From contig VXAU01004951.1 in assembly GCA_013399695.1 (NCBI GenBank), forward strand, positions 1-64,000: DNA of 64,000 nt, written 5' to 3'. This document shows, in pieces, positions 47,366 through 58,439 of this stretch. Under the pieces are notes generated by a model. The model ran no database searches. It was given only the letters and a program-made list of their open reading frames with translations, and was not told the DNA's origin. The first letter of the stretch is position 1. The number at the start of each line of letters is the position of its first letter. The stretch is from Formicarius rufipectus. Lineage: Eukaryota; Chordata; Aves; Passeriformes; Formicariidae. Both the position numbers and the translations under genes were made by a program.

Positions 47366-48359
47366 CCTCCCAGTTCAAATCTACGATTAGCCTTGATAAT
47401 CCATGCTGAAGGGAATTATTACCTGCTAGTGATATCAAGAGAGTCCCATTTAAGACAGACAGGCTCATCGTCCCCTTGGTCTTGGAAAAGCTTGGCCAAA
47501 ATGAGAAAACCCATGTGCTGCAGTTTTTTGCAAAGGTCTTGATTTTTTCCTATTTGTCCCAGAGTCCACTTTCTGTATGAGCAAGCTGGTGCTTGTTGCC
47601 TCTGGAGAATGCAGACACTGATACTTTCTGCCATCCTAGTTTCCCACTGCAGTCTCATGAAACGTGCCCTCATTGGCAGCAGGTTACAGGCTTCCACCTG
47701 TGAGCCAAGGGCTCATGACAGATGGGTCTGAATCACAAAGTTTGGTTTTGGATTCAGTTCCGGAACTGAACACTTTGAGCCGGAGTCAAAAGCAGGGCAT
47801 TTTTATTGAATCTTTCTTCTTCTCTTCTTCTACACTTTCAGCTCAACTTGGGATAATTCAGAGCTGAGCTCCCTCTTGGCCAAATCCTTGGCTGAAATTT
47901 TGCAGGAAGCAACAGAAATCTGGGGAAAAATAATCCCCAAACCAAAGCTGGATGTAACTGAGTAGCTCCCAGGTGAAACTGCTGAGAGCCTAAAGGTGTT
48001 TCAGTTCAGACATACATGAACAGGTGAAATACTAAGTGTACTTTTCTCATGTAGACATCTTGAGTCTGTGCCTAAACTTACAAGGAACTGAAAAATCACA
48101 CTGTATTGAAAAGTCAAGACTTTTGTATGCATCTTTGAACTGTGAAATATGCCATGGTTTGTTCAACTCCTCGGCAGTCTTTCCAGTATCTAAGCACGTA
48201 TTGCCTTTCCCTCTGTGCCCCACCCCCACCCTCCACTGCCTCCCCTCCTTTTTGCAAGGCACGGGAGAAAACAACTCAGGCAAATTTTGCAAAATCTATT
48301 TCAAGTCAGTAATTTGCTAAGTGCTCAGAACTTGTTGCTTTTTTTTCTATGTTAAGTAA
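47366..48359. other. Non-coding stretch, no gene recognised
   Basis: Frames of 92 and 94 codons without domain. No mobile element recognised. Confidence 0.5.
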
Positions 48360-48555
48360 TTTATAAATAAAAATAAATTCACACACTCTAATATTTGCTT
48401 GTTCTTGAATTCTATTGGTGAGATGTGTGAAAATTGCCTGATGGTTGCGATCACCAGCAAAAGCAAAGTTACGAGGAGTAATTACGGATGGTATTATAGA
48501 ACAGAAGGATAATTTGATCTCAAAATTCGATCTAATGCTCTCGCACAGGGACATA
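48360..48555. promoter_or_regulatory. CpG-retaining AT-rich block, candidate conserved element
   Basis: AT-rich text with five CpGs inside 95 bp (C at 48448, 48472, 48485, 48528, 48542) in a CpG-poor neighbourhood, plus a 'gagtaattac' homeodomain-like site. Similar in character to the block at 40.9 kb. Conservation is untested. Confidence 0.3.
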
Positions 48556-49198
48556 TTTCTCTAGAAGAGGAGTTTGTAAAACAAAAAAGAAAAAAATAGC
48601 ATGGATGTGAGCTGTGGAAAAGCAATTATTCTCTCATAATATGGGAACATAGTGTGCTTGGCTCAGGAGAGGTATGAAATACAGGGGAAAGAAGGGGCTG
48701 CAAGGAGGAGCCTTTATGCATCCCAGCAGTGTTACTCAGGAAGGTTATTCAAAATGTACAGGGAAAACACAAGCCAGTGGGGCAAAACAGATGTGAGAGG
48801 AAGGATATACAGCATTGTGTGGGAGGAAGGTATGTTGACATTTTAATAGTGAATATGAAGGAGGTCTAAGATGAATCAGGCCTGCTTGAGATCTCTGCCT
48901 TCTCCATAATGCAGATCAGAAGGCGTAAGAAATTGCCAGGGATGTGAGGCAGAGGCCAAGAGCATTGGGTTTTCTGCAACCTTCAAAGCTCCCTGAAAGC
49001 CTTTAAGGGAAATGCAAAGCATATACTGTTAATGATTTTTATTACCAGTAAATACGTATGACTCCCCTGCCCAACCTCCAGCACAGAGGTCCCAGAGGGC
49101 AGCAGCTGTCCTGATGCACATCCATGCCTTAAACACACAGAGAAGTGCCAGTTCCCCACAGGCACTCACCAGGTTAATGGCAAAATACAGCTCTGCTC
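48556..49198. other. Non-coding stretch, no gene recognised
   Basis: Short frames only; no repeat family recognised. Confidence 0.5.
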
Positions 49199-49333
49199 GC
49201 AGCTAACAAGATTTATACACAGGCTAATGACTGCATGTTTTCACTTTAATCAAAGTACAAATCGCCCTTTTATTATTATGGTTGGGTTTTTTTAACTCCA
49301 ATTTAATTTATAATTTAATTATGTTCCAGATTG
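49199..49333 (+). repeat. Duplicated element, copy A
   Basis: Strong similarity to 51372-51509. The block from 49236 shares an exact 18-base word (tgttttcactttaatcaa). It then shares 25 of 30 positions across 'ttttattattatggtt' and, after a length-variable T run, 25 of 29 positions ending in 'ttccagattg'. A weaker match extends back to 'gca-gctaac' at 49199. The spacing of 2.2 kb and the similar orientation fit a local duplication or two copies of one old repeat family. Confidence 0.75.
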
Positions 49334-49578
49334 TAATTGTTGATATAATCCACATCTCTGACTCCGTGTTTGCTTTGTGCTTCACCCTAACCTTTCAGTG
49401 AGGGGACCAAGAAACGCAGTATGAGTCAATGCATGGGGCTGGGATTGACTCTTGATCTGAGCACAAAGAAACTCATTTGATTGCTTCAGGCTGATCTGCC
49501 TGTGGAGCCCTGTGTCATTTTTATATGCTCCTTTCTCCATGCCCTGCACTAGAAGTCACATACCAGAGAAAGAGGAGA
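49334..49578. other. Non-coding, AT-rich flank of copy A
   Basis: No gene or repeat recognised. The similarity to the copy B region stops here. Confidence 0.4.
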
Positions 49579-49640
49579 TCACAGAATCATTTAAGTTGAA
49601 AAATAATTTTTAAGATCAGGAGCTTTCAGCAGTCCAATCA
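49579..49640 (-). mobile_element. CR1 3'-end fragment, antisense
   Basis: 'tcacagaatcatttaagttg', 'aaaaataatttttaagatca' and a following 'cagtccaat' match the antisense CR1 terminus 'tcatagaatcattaaggttggaaaagacctctaagatcatcaagtccaac'. The terminal 8-bp repeat is reduced to 'acagaatc'. Confidence 0.65.
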
Positions 49641-51334
49641 TGCTCCATCTTTTCCCTCCCACCTTATTTTTTCCCCCTCATTAAATGTCCCCATTCTGAC
49701 AGCAGAGCTTTGCAGGGAGATTGTTTGAGCTCTCCTGACCCTGTCCAGTGCAAAAGAAGTCAGCTAAGCTTAAATTACTTTTCAGCACATAGGACAACCA
49801 TGCAGGAATGAGTGGACTCATAAGACTTACCCACAGTCTGAAGTTCAGACTGCTGTGGATTCACAGGCCTGTGGATGTCTACCTCCTCCTGAAGTCCATA
49901 GAAGTTGGACTTTGGCTGTAAGTAACACGATCTCAAAGGCAATGTTCCTTTTCATGGACATACGGGCAGTGATATTTCTGAATATGTTCTTTTTGTCAAG
50001 GCACCTTAGTGTTAGCCATGAGTAACTAAAGTGCCGGAATATCATTTTTCTATATGAGGCATTGAGTGATACTTGAACATCACATTAGTGAAAATGTGTT
50101 AAGTAATGAGGCTTTGAAGATATTTTTTACCAGTGAAGACATATCTGAAGCCAGCTCTCAGTGTGGTAGTGATTTAGTGTTCTTAGCAAGAAATGCAGAG
50201 ATGGTGCAGGGAGCCCTGGGCTGGGAAAGCATGGGAGCTGCAAGACAGGGGCAATGGCAGGGCTAGTTCTGGGCAAACCAGCTCTTAGACAAAGAAATAT
50301 GGACATCTTGACTATACAGATTTCCCACATGGCAGGCCATATTAGTCTTGAACCATGAGTAAATTTTACCCAGATATTGTCAGGGACCTCAGTGTGATTC
50401 TTGGGAGGACCTCAAATTTCTTACTGTGCTCAGACCCATCTTTTCTCATCAGTGGGAACAACACTGCTTTCTGGCAGAGCTGAGACTGGCACATCACTGC
50501 TGAGTATATCTTGATATAATTCTGCAGCACATCGTGAGAGAAAACAATTGAGGAGCATTTATTGCATACTTCTGTTCTTTAGGTAAAACTAGCAAATGTG
50601 AATACTGTTAAACTATCTTAGCCTGTAAATTCATACAGAGAAAAAAATACAAAGCAGAATCAAAGAGAATGACAGATTCCCTGGGAAGACTCCTAGCCAG
50701 GAGATCACTTCCCTTGCTCCCTGCAAACGATTGCTTTATGGGGTACATTGAAGTCTGATCAAGAGCTCTTGACTGATACAAACTGATGTTGGGTACAAAT
50801 GCTGTATTAATGTCTAACAAGAGAAGTGAACAGAAACTGCCCTGAGTATAGCCCCTGGCTGTATATGTGTGATGTTGGCTGCTCGATCCTTCTGGGGTAC
50901 TAGCGCAGATGCAAAGCCCTGTCTTCACTTGAGTTGGCTGGTCAGCTGCTTGAAGGCATCTGAAATGTATTCTACATCCTAATGCAAGATTAAAGGGGAT
51001 ACTTTTGTCAGTACACATTTCCTGGTGGCATATCCCCATTCCTAAACACAGGCAACCATAAGGATCAATGAGCCTGGAAAAATCTCCTCATACAGGAAAA
51101 TGTGAAGAATTATTCCACTAGAGCTGTCCAGCTCGGATCGGCCTGGACATCCCTGGGTGTGCCACTGTGGGAGAAGTTAGTGCGGGATTTTCACCTCACT
51201 AGTTACTTCCCTACACTCCTTTATGAATACTCCTTGTGCACATTAATGCACAATAGTTTATGCCACTTTCAAACCTGCCTCACCTAAAGGCACTCGTTTC
51301 TGGCAGGGTATGCATTAGGGAATGAATGAGGGGT
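49641..51334. other. Non-coding stretch, no gene recognised
   Basis: A 143-codon minus-strand frame at 50608-51039 has no recognisable domain. No mobile element identified. Confidence 0.5.
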
Positions 51335-51382
51335 AGTTAGTGTGCTATAAAAAATCACACCCTTGCTTATTGCACACTAACT
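51335..51382. repeat. 11-bp perfect inverted repeat
   Basis: agttagtgtgc (51335-51345) and gcacactaact (51372-51382) with a 26-nt loop. The right arm is also the first part of duplicated copy B. It could be a terminal inverted repeat, a hairpin or chance. Confidence 0.6.
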
Positions 51383-51509
51383 TCACTTTATACGTGGAAT
51401 ATTCCAGAATGAAGAGTGTTTTCACTTTAATCAATGCACAAACTGCCATTTTATTATTATGGTTTATTTTTTTCTGATGTAATTTATGATTGAATTATGC
51501 TCCAGACTG
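51372..51509 (+). repeat. Duplicated element, copy B
   Basis: Second copy of the element at 49199-49333 (best part 51417-51509). Its 3' end runs into a perfect dyad at 51495-51517 that copy A lacks: A has ttatgttccagattg where B has ttatgctccagactg. Confidence 0.75.
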
Positions 51510-51517
51510 GAGCATAA
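51495..51517. promoter_or_regulatory. Perfect 23-bp dyad
   Basis: ttatgctccag, a single central A, then ctggagcataa: both 11-base arms are exact reverse complements. A near-continuous perfect palindrome of this length is unlikely by chance at a given place. It could be a dimer-binding site or the tip of a hairpin. Confidence 0.6.
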
Positions 51518-51525
51518 AAAATACT

Positions 51526-51595
51526 TTTATTCCAGTATAACTACTCCCCTTTGGAAGCAGAGTCATTATAATGGAATAAAGTCCATTTTATTCCA
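51526..51595. repeat. MITE-like inverted-repeat element
   Basis: Left arm 51526-51546 (tttattccagtataactactc) and right arm 51560-51580 (ending tataatggaataaa) pair at 17 of 21 positions around a 13-nt centre. The right arm end tggaataaa (51572-51580) also pairs perfectly with tttattcca at 51587-51595 across 6 nt. Three TTTATTCCA/TGGAATAAA termini in 70 bp recall a small palindromic DNA transposon and its neighbour, but I cannot name a family. Confidence 0.5.
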
Positions 51596-54500
51596 GAACA
51601 ATGTAGTGCTCTCTACCGCCAACAAAGGCCTGAATGTTGTAATTTATAAAGAGGGAAAAGTAAGGGTAAGAACAGAGGGAAAATTAAAGGAAGGATAGTT
51701 AACTGATAAAGGTCTTGAGAATATCATACACGTGAGGACTGAATATAGCCCATAGTGAGAAACACTAAACGTCCACAAACTAAATAAAAATAATAAAAAT
51801 GTCTCCTGCTTTCCCTTCATATATCTTATGAGGTGGTAGAAGGGGTTATGGAGAAAGGATTGATGTCTCTTGCTGGGAAGTGAATTATTCAAACTCCTGG
51901 CTGCAGGGAGCTCCTACAGTTATGAATCCCGTTTGTCTTTGTGGTGTTGCCAAGGCAAAGGTAGCCCCTGGTTCTCCACACAAAAAGGGCACCCTTGGTG
52001 CTGGGCTTCCCCTTGATGCTGAAGGCCAGCTCCCTGTCTGCCAGCTCCTTGTTCCCCAGGTCTCAGTGCCACCCTGGCTGGCTGCAGCAGAGGCCCCCTG
52101 AGGCCAAGAGTGAGCTATGCTACTTCTCAGGGCTGAGCAGCATAGGCATATGGCGTGTGTATCCCTCAAGCATCCATGTGCAAAGATTCTTCTGTGCTTC
52201 TCTCTATGGGATCCACTTTGGCCAATGTGTTTAGTATTTGCAGTGGTAACTCAAAATCTCACCTCGAGGACTACCAAAATGCAATTAGATCCAAGTAGCC
52301 TGCTGAAGTCAGTGGGAAACTCCAAACCCCGGGTCTAATGAGATCTAAACACACGCTTTTTATCCCTTAAAACAATGAAGCATTATTTTAACCAGAGGGC
52401 AGTTATACTTTGCTAAATTCAGCTACTAAAGAAAATGCAACCAATCTTCAATATGTTTCTTTGTAAGTAATGGGCCAAACTATCACATGTCACACCACTG
52501 CTATGCTTTTGCACTTCTTGGATAAGGACTTGGTGAGTTTTTAGGATGCAGCCACAGGAAAGTGGTGTTCTTCTCCTGTCAATAATTCCCCATGTGGTAA
52601 TCAATTCGATCTTGCTGAGGGCCAGAACCTGTCTTTCAGAAATTTTATGTTATGATGAATTGGAGTGAATGAAAGCTTTCTCCCCTTATACTGTGAGGGT
52701 TGGTATCCTTATACCCCTCACCCATGCCCTCTCCAGGATCAGAGTACATGAGACCACACTGACCCCCTGAACATACAGCTCTGCTGTGCTGTTGGATTTG
52801 CCTGGAGATAGAGCAGAGAGCAACTGTCCAGGAAAATATGTGGGAAACACAGCCTGCCTTTCTGCTGCCCCAGTTTGAAACAGAGCTGGCTCTGGGACAG
52901 GGGAACAGGTGGACAGTCTGGGTTGTGCATGAGATTAATATCATAATGCTATATTGACAGAGCACTTGATATTTTTGGTAAACACCAATGTATGTTTCAA
53001 GTGGATGTGTTTGTGGGGTGGGAGCGTATTTCCTGCCACTGCATATATAGTTTGAAGAATTGCCCAGTCAGGCTGCAGCGCCAAGACATCCCATCTTGTT
53101 GCACAAGGGCCAGCTGCCCTCAAGGTGACCACATGGCTCCCTTCCTGACCCCACACATCTTCCAGAGGTGTGGAAAAGCCTGTTGAGGTCATGCATATCC
53201 TATCCTAGCGGTACCATTAATGCGGACACCAAAACAGCAAGATCATCTGGTAACAACCTGACTTTCAGCTCAGATTTTATTTCCAGGCATGGGCATCCTG
53301 TTTAGGCAGCATATGTAGAGAGTGACAAGGGTCTATACAGGAGCTCCAGAGAGACATGAACTGATGTTCACTCCACAGTGGCTATATGACTAGAGGTGGG
53401 CACCAGGGTGACAAAGGGAATTTATATGATACCTCAGCTAGATACAATATCCTTCAAAATATATTGTCTGTTTCTTGAGCAGGGGTTAGTGTTTCTCATA
53501 AAACTTTTGGCTACACATAAGGAAAATAAGTATTAAAAGATTTAGATATAAATTCTGTCAAGATCAAATAAATCCATCTGCTTCTGACAGGTAGACTCTG
53601 CTGTGTTTGGGGAAGAGAAATCTGTGGGATGACACCTTAACAGATCTTTCTCTGCACTGCAAGCATATTAACAGTGGTGACTCCAGCAGTGACCTACTCC
53701 TCATCCTGGGGAAGACAGCCTTCCTGCCCAGAAGCTCTTGCTCCACCTCAGAGTTGGCAGCATCTGGCGTTTAGAAGCAGCCTGGAGATCCTTCACGACC
53801 TTGAAGGTGGGGCAGACACCGTTACTCTAGGATGAAGTCACCTTCCCGGGAATGCGTGGCAGTTTTGGAAAGCCAGCGCAGGTCCCGCTTGGCTTCAGGC
53901 ACTGCTTCAGCTACCTGAGTCCAAGTGAGAACGACTCTGCCAGTTTTGAATGCTTCTGAGCACTCCTCTTTGGCTATTGTTGCTCTTATTTTCTTTACAA
54001 ATCTATTAGCTTTACCAGGTCCATTATATGGCTATTAGGCTGCCCATTAGCAGATGCTGTTGATGGCTTCACACAGAGGTCTCAGCAGGGGTTCTTTCTT
54101 TGTAAAAGGCAAGGAGAGAGAGGTGGGGTCAGGGAGTGGGACCTGCGCTGCAGCGTGAAAGAGAAGGGGGAAGGAGAAAGGCCACTGTTACTGCCAACTG
54201 CCCTTCACACAAGAGGGAGAGGGCAAAGTAATTTGAAATAAGGCCGAACTAAACCAATAAATCCCAGGTCAGAGCTGGTTGCTCACACAGCAGTGGAAGG
54301 ACCAGAGCTCCTCATGTAATGACTGCCATCGGGTTCTCCGCCTTGCTTTGACACATCACTTCAGAAATACAACTGAAAAAGAAGTAAACAAGAATAACTG
54401 TTTGTGGTATAGGAAGCTCCTGGAGCACCCAAGAGAAGCATCTAAAATCTGGTTCTCTACAGGCTCTGCCCACCTTCCAGACAATTGGCTTGGCAACTGC

Positions 54501-55531
54501 AGGGCAATGCTGGGAACTTTTGTAACACTGGGACTAGTCCAAGCACACATATCCCAACTTGGCATCAAAGCATTTTTCATCATGACCAGAAATCGTGCAA
54601 TCATCCCAACCTCTGTCTGCTATGCACTGCCACTTCTTTGCATTGCAGATCACCTGGGAAGCAGAGGAAGCTCTCCCTCTCTACAGCTCAGTAGCAAAGG
54701 AAGGCCCTCCATTTCTTACAGGTGATAGGCTTATGAGGGGACAGCAGCAGTATCTTCAAAGGGGAACTAACAATTACATTTCAAAAAGTGATGGAAATTG
54801 GGCAAAAGGTGGCCACATTGTAAAAGTCCTGCACAGATACGCATGTATGGCTGGGAAAATACCAAGTGGATTTATATCATAAAGCTCTGCCAATACCCCT
54901 GATCCTACCCTGCAGCATCCTTTCCAATTCCAATTCTTCTTATCTTTCCCTAACATGCATATGTGCACACACACAGAGTTTTGCCAAAGCACCCTCTGTC
55001 CTGACCCTCTTCTCTGGCAGCTATAGTGGTTTTGGGTATCCCCAAAGTCTGAGCAGTCAGGCAATCATGCTGAATTGTGTTTTGTGGAGCTAGGTTATTG
55101 TGATGCTGAAAAATGAGGACAAGATTGAGGCCATCAAGCTCATTTTTATTGTTCGTTGGAACTCCAGATGTGAAAGCTAATGGATTTGGATTGGTTGCTA
55201 GCAGCAAAGCCTCATCAAAGATGAGGCTTTTTTTTTCCTAAGGGCATTCAGTGCAATTCACTGATTGATTGGAGGCTTCAGACAATGTGAATGTGGATCT
55301 GTGTTTGGGCTGGATCAGGTGCTCAAGAAGAAATCCAGCCTGCAGACTTCGGGCTTGCACAGGAATACTGCAGCCTCAGCTCTAGCAGGCTGGGAAGCTC
55401 TCAGTGAAGAGGGATAGTTTTGCAGAGACATGCTTTTTTGCCCTGTTGGGCTTAGGTAATGGAGGGGGAAAGAGGAAGACAGACAAAACTCCCGAATATT
55501 CAAAAGGGTTTCCCCGACAGAATTTGTTCTT
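51596..55531. other. Non-coding stretch, no gene recognised
   Basis: A 148-codon plus-strand frame at 54279-54725 is overlapped by four other frames and has no domain. The text around 52300 (gctgaagtcagtgggaaact) vaguely recalls old sauropsid repeats but cannot be assigned. Confidence 0.5.
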
Positions 55532-55581
55532 AAAGGAACAAAAAGGTACAAAAAGGAACAAAAAGGTTCTTAAAGGTACAA
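55532..55581. repeat. 10-bp minisatellite, five units
   Basis: Five consecutive 10-mers: aaaggaacaa, aaaggtacaa, aaaggaacaa, aaaggttctt, aaaggtacaa. Four of five fit AAAGG(A/T)ACAA. The flanking 'ttgttctt' on the left matches part of the fourth unit. Too short to be a large satellite. Confidence 0.85.
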
Positions 55582-57063
55582 AAATAGTCTGATGCAGAGG
55601 GACAGCATAGTCTTTGAGGTGAGGAATGGAGGAAGAGAAAGGATTCCCCTCCTGGGAAGGTGGAAGTGTCTGAGAAGGAGATGCTGAGATGTCTGGAAGA
55701 TGCTGAGGGCTCTGCAGAGGAGACACAAAGGTTTAGGTAGGTCAAATGCACTAGGGGTAGATATCAAGATGGATTCCCTCTGTGAGATGACAAGGGTTTG
55801 TGGGAGTCACAAAGGACCTAATTGTGACTCAGGCAAACATATGCCCTCAGAGTTTCTGATTATAGTTTTATAACTTTTCCTTCACTCTCCATCAGGAAGC
55901 CAGATGAGTTACAGATCTGCCTATGCCTGTCAGATGCCTGCTGCTGCCATGCCAGCTTGTCTTCTGTTGGCATTTATTTGGGTAGTTTGCTTCTTTGTCT
56001 GCAGCACAAGTAGTTAATCACATGGAGAACCTAATTAGGTGGTAACGAACCCAGGTGTCTTACTTCTCTCAGTGTAATAGGACATCTGCCACTGTTCTAA
56101 GAGCACTTTAGAATGACTGACTAACAATGGGTGTAATGTATGGTCTTGAAGAGACAACAGCTTCCTTTAGTGCCTCAGCTATGATGTGGTTCATTGAGAA
56201 AGCCTGAAATCCCAGTCTCCTTGCCCAATGCCAAAAACCATGGGCACCTGACGGCCAGGGAAGGAGACCCCAATCATGAACGGCATAGGTAAGAGAGATA
56301 CAAGGAGACAGGCTAGCACAGGGTGTCATATGGGACAGGACTGCTGAGCATAGGCTCAGTGCAAACTTTGTCAAAATGCTTCAGACAAATGTGTTTTCAC
56401 AGAGTGAACTTATACCAACTCAGCAGTTGCCTGACATAGCTGCAGAACCTTTGATCCAGCCCTAAAAGTCCCAGGATCAGATTTGCTACATAGTCAAATC
56501 ATACCCTATGATTCCCATGGGCACAAAATTAGTCTGTTCTATCTGCCTTGCACCCAGAGAGGCTGGTGTTAATGCCACCAAATTCCACCCTGCTAGCTGC
56601 ATAGGATTGCTGGATCCTTGCTGGTCCCATGTTGTGACCGTACCTTGCTCTAAGTGCTGTGTCCTCAGTAAGATTGAGCAAGTCATTCACAACTAATAAT
56701 CTGGCAGATGCATTTCACTTTTTCCTCTGTCTGAGGAAGGAAATTATAATTTTCTCAAAGCAGTGCCTTCAGCCGTTATCTGCAAACGCATTAGTTCTCC
56801 AGCCTGCTGTTTAAATCAAGCCGTGTCAACGTGTTGTGCTTGGGTGACAGTCACATTAGGTTGCCTCTGCTCTCACTTTCCATCTCTCTTCCCACCCAAA
56901 CATAGGAGTGCAAGTCTGGCTCACACAAAGAAAATCAGCAATCTTTCCACACATTAAGGCAGCCTTTATATTAAGGGCAGGTCTGAGAGCTGAACCTTCC
57001 CTTGTGTGGTCACAAGATGCCCCATGTCCTACCCAGTCAAATAATCAAAGCTAGCAGGTGAGG
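55582..57063. other. Non-coding stretch, no gene recognised
   Basis: Purine-rich at 55610-55740, then ordinary unique sequence. Frames up to 88 codons without domain. Confidence 0.5.
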
Positions 57064-57638
57064 TGTCATGGTTTAATCCCAGCTGGCAACTAAGCCCCAC
57101 ACAACTTCTTGTTCATTCTCCCCTGGTGGGATGGAGAAGAAAATCGAAAAAGTAAAAGTGAGAAAAATTGTGTGTTGAGATAAAGACAATTTAAGAGGTA
57201 AAGCAAAAGCTTCATGCACAAGAAAAGCTAAACAAGGAATTCATTCACCACTTCCCATGGGCAAGCAGGTGTTCAGTCACCCCCGGGAAAGCAGAGCTCC
57301 ATCGTGTGCAATGGTTATTTGGAAAGACAAGCACCATCACTCTGAACATTCGTCCTTCCTCCTTCTTCCCCCAGCTTTATATGCCAAGCATGATGCCATA
57401 TGGTATGGAATATCCCTGTAGTCAGTTGGGGTCAGCTGTCCTGTCTATGTCCCCTCCCAGTTTCTTGTGCAGCACCAGGTGGGAGAGGCAGAAAAGTCAT
57501 TGATGCTCTGTATGACTTCATCAGAAATAATAAAAACATCTCTGTATTATTAATACAGTTTTCAGCACAAATCCAAACCACAGTCCCATATTAGGTACTA
57601 TGAAGAAAATTAACTCTATCCCAGCCAAAACCAGAACA
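57064..57638 (-). mobile_element. Solo LTR of an avian endogenous retrovirus
   Basis: A 575-bp unit with TG...CA ends. Its plus-strand start 'tgtcatggtttaatcccagc' and end 'ccagccaaaaccagaaca' match, as I recall it, an LTR family common in bird genomes. Internal landmarks also fit: 'ctggtgggatggagaagaaa', 'ttgagataaagacaatttaa' and 'atatggtatggaatatccct'. The family's transcription runs on the minus strand here: a TATA-like CATATAAAG lies at 57383-57375, with the family's usual terminator-side AATTTAAA-like region towards 57190. There is no internal retroviral coding sequence on either side, so it is a solo LTR left by recombination. The flanks (gtgagg before, gaagaa after) do not give a clear target-site duplication. 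Class (ERVK or ERVL) is not decided. Confidence 0.85.
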
Positions 57639-58439
57639 GAAGAAGACATCAATTCTAATTGCATTATACCATGACAAGGTGTGGGATGTTTCTTCCTGAC
57701 CCAAGCTGCTGATCGGCAAAAGCCCTGAAGCATGAGGATTAATAAGACTACCAACATTTATCTTAACTAACATAATTGAGAAAGCTGTTTCTATTCCTGC
57801 GACTGTCTACTTCCATCTTTTTTTGGAATGTGCTGAACCATATCACTCTAACTGAACAGGATACAAATCCATTTAGCAAATCCAGAGCTCCTTCCCTAAC
57901 CACTTGCAAATTCTTTCTTCTTATCTTGCTGACAAAAGTGCTGTGAAAGGAGAAGTACAATGGTGTGTACTTCCCTCAGGCAAGGAAGGAATTTTGCAAC
58001 GTGCTTCAATGAGATGTCTGAAATCCCTCTTGTTTAAATTGTCCCAAATTTGTTGGTGCTTAATCAAAGTTAAGCCACATTCTAGGCTTTTCTCCTTCCT
58101 TTTCAGCAACTAAGGGAATTTCATGCTCATGAAGCTCAGTGACTAATAGCAGTTAATAGTGTAGCAGCAGATGGCATACGAGCTCTGTTAGCTTCTATGC
58201 TGGCTGCGGCAGTGCCCCCCACAACGCAGTCCTGCTGTTTCCATCCAGTGCTCTGCATCCAGCTCTTCCAGTTCCTACTCCTCCTGCAGCCCCTCAATAT
58301 CTCCCAGCACAAGGCTCTTCATGCCAGCACTGCCACTGCTCCCAGGGGTCTTCCAGCCCCCCCAGCCTGGGACTTCCCCACATGCTTTCCCAATGTCCCC
58401 CTCCTGCCCTGCAGTACCCCTTGCTAATCTCCCTTTGTT
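57639..58439. other. Non-coding stretch, no gene recognised
   Basis: Pyrimidine- and C-rich at 58190-58430. Frames up to 76 codons without domain. Confidence 0.5.

Noticed and set aside
50608..51039. 143-codon minus-strand frame
   Set aside because: No domain and no conserved motif; chance-length frame.
52245..52340. Old sauropsid repeat with 'gaagtcagtggga' core
   Set aside because: One short word only; not enough ordered similarity to assign a family.
53820..54180. CpG island
   Set aside because: A few CpGs around 53850-53890 and 54145 but not dense or long enough.
54279..54725. 148-codon plus-strand frame
   Set aside because: Overlapped by four other frames on both strands, no domain, no promoter or splice context.
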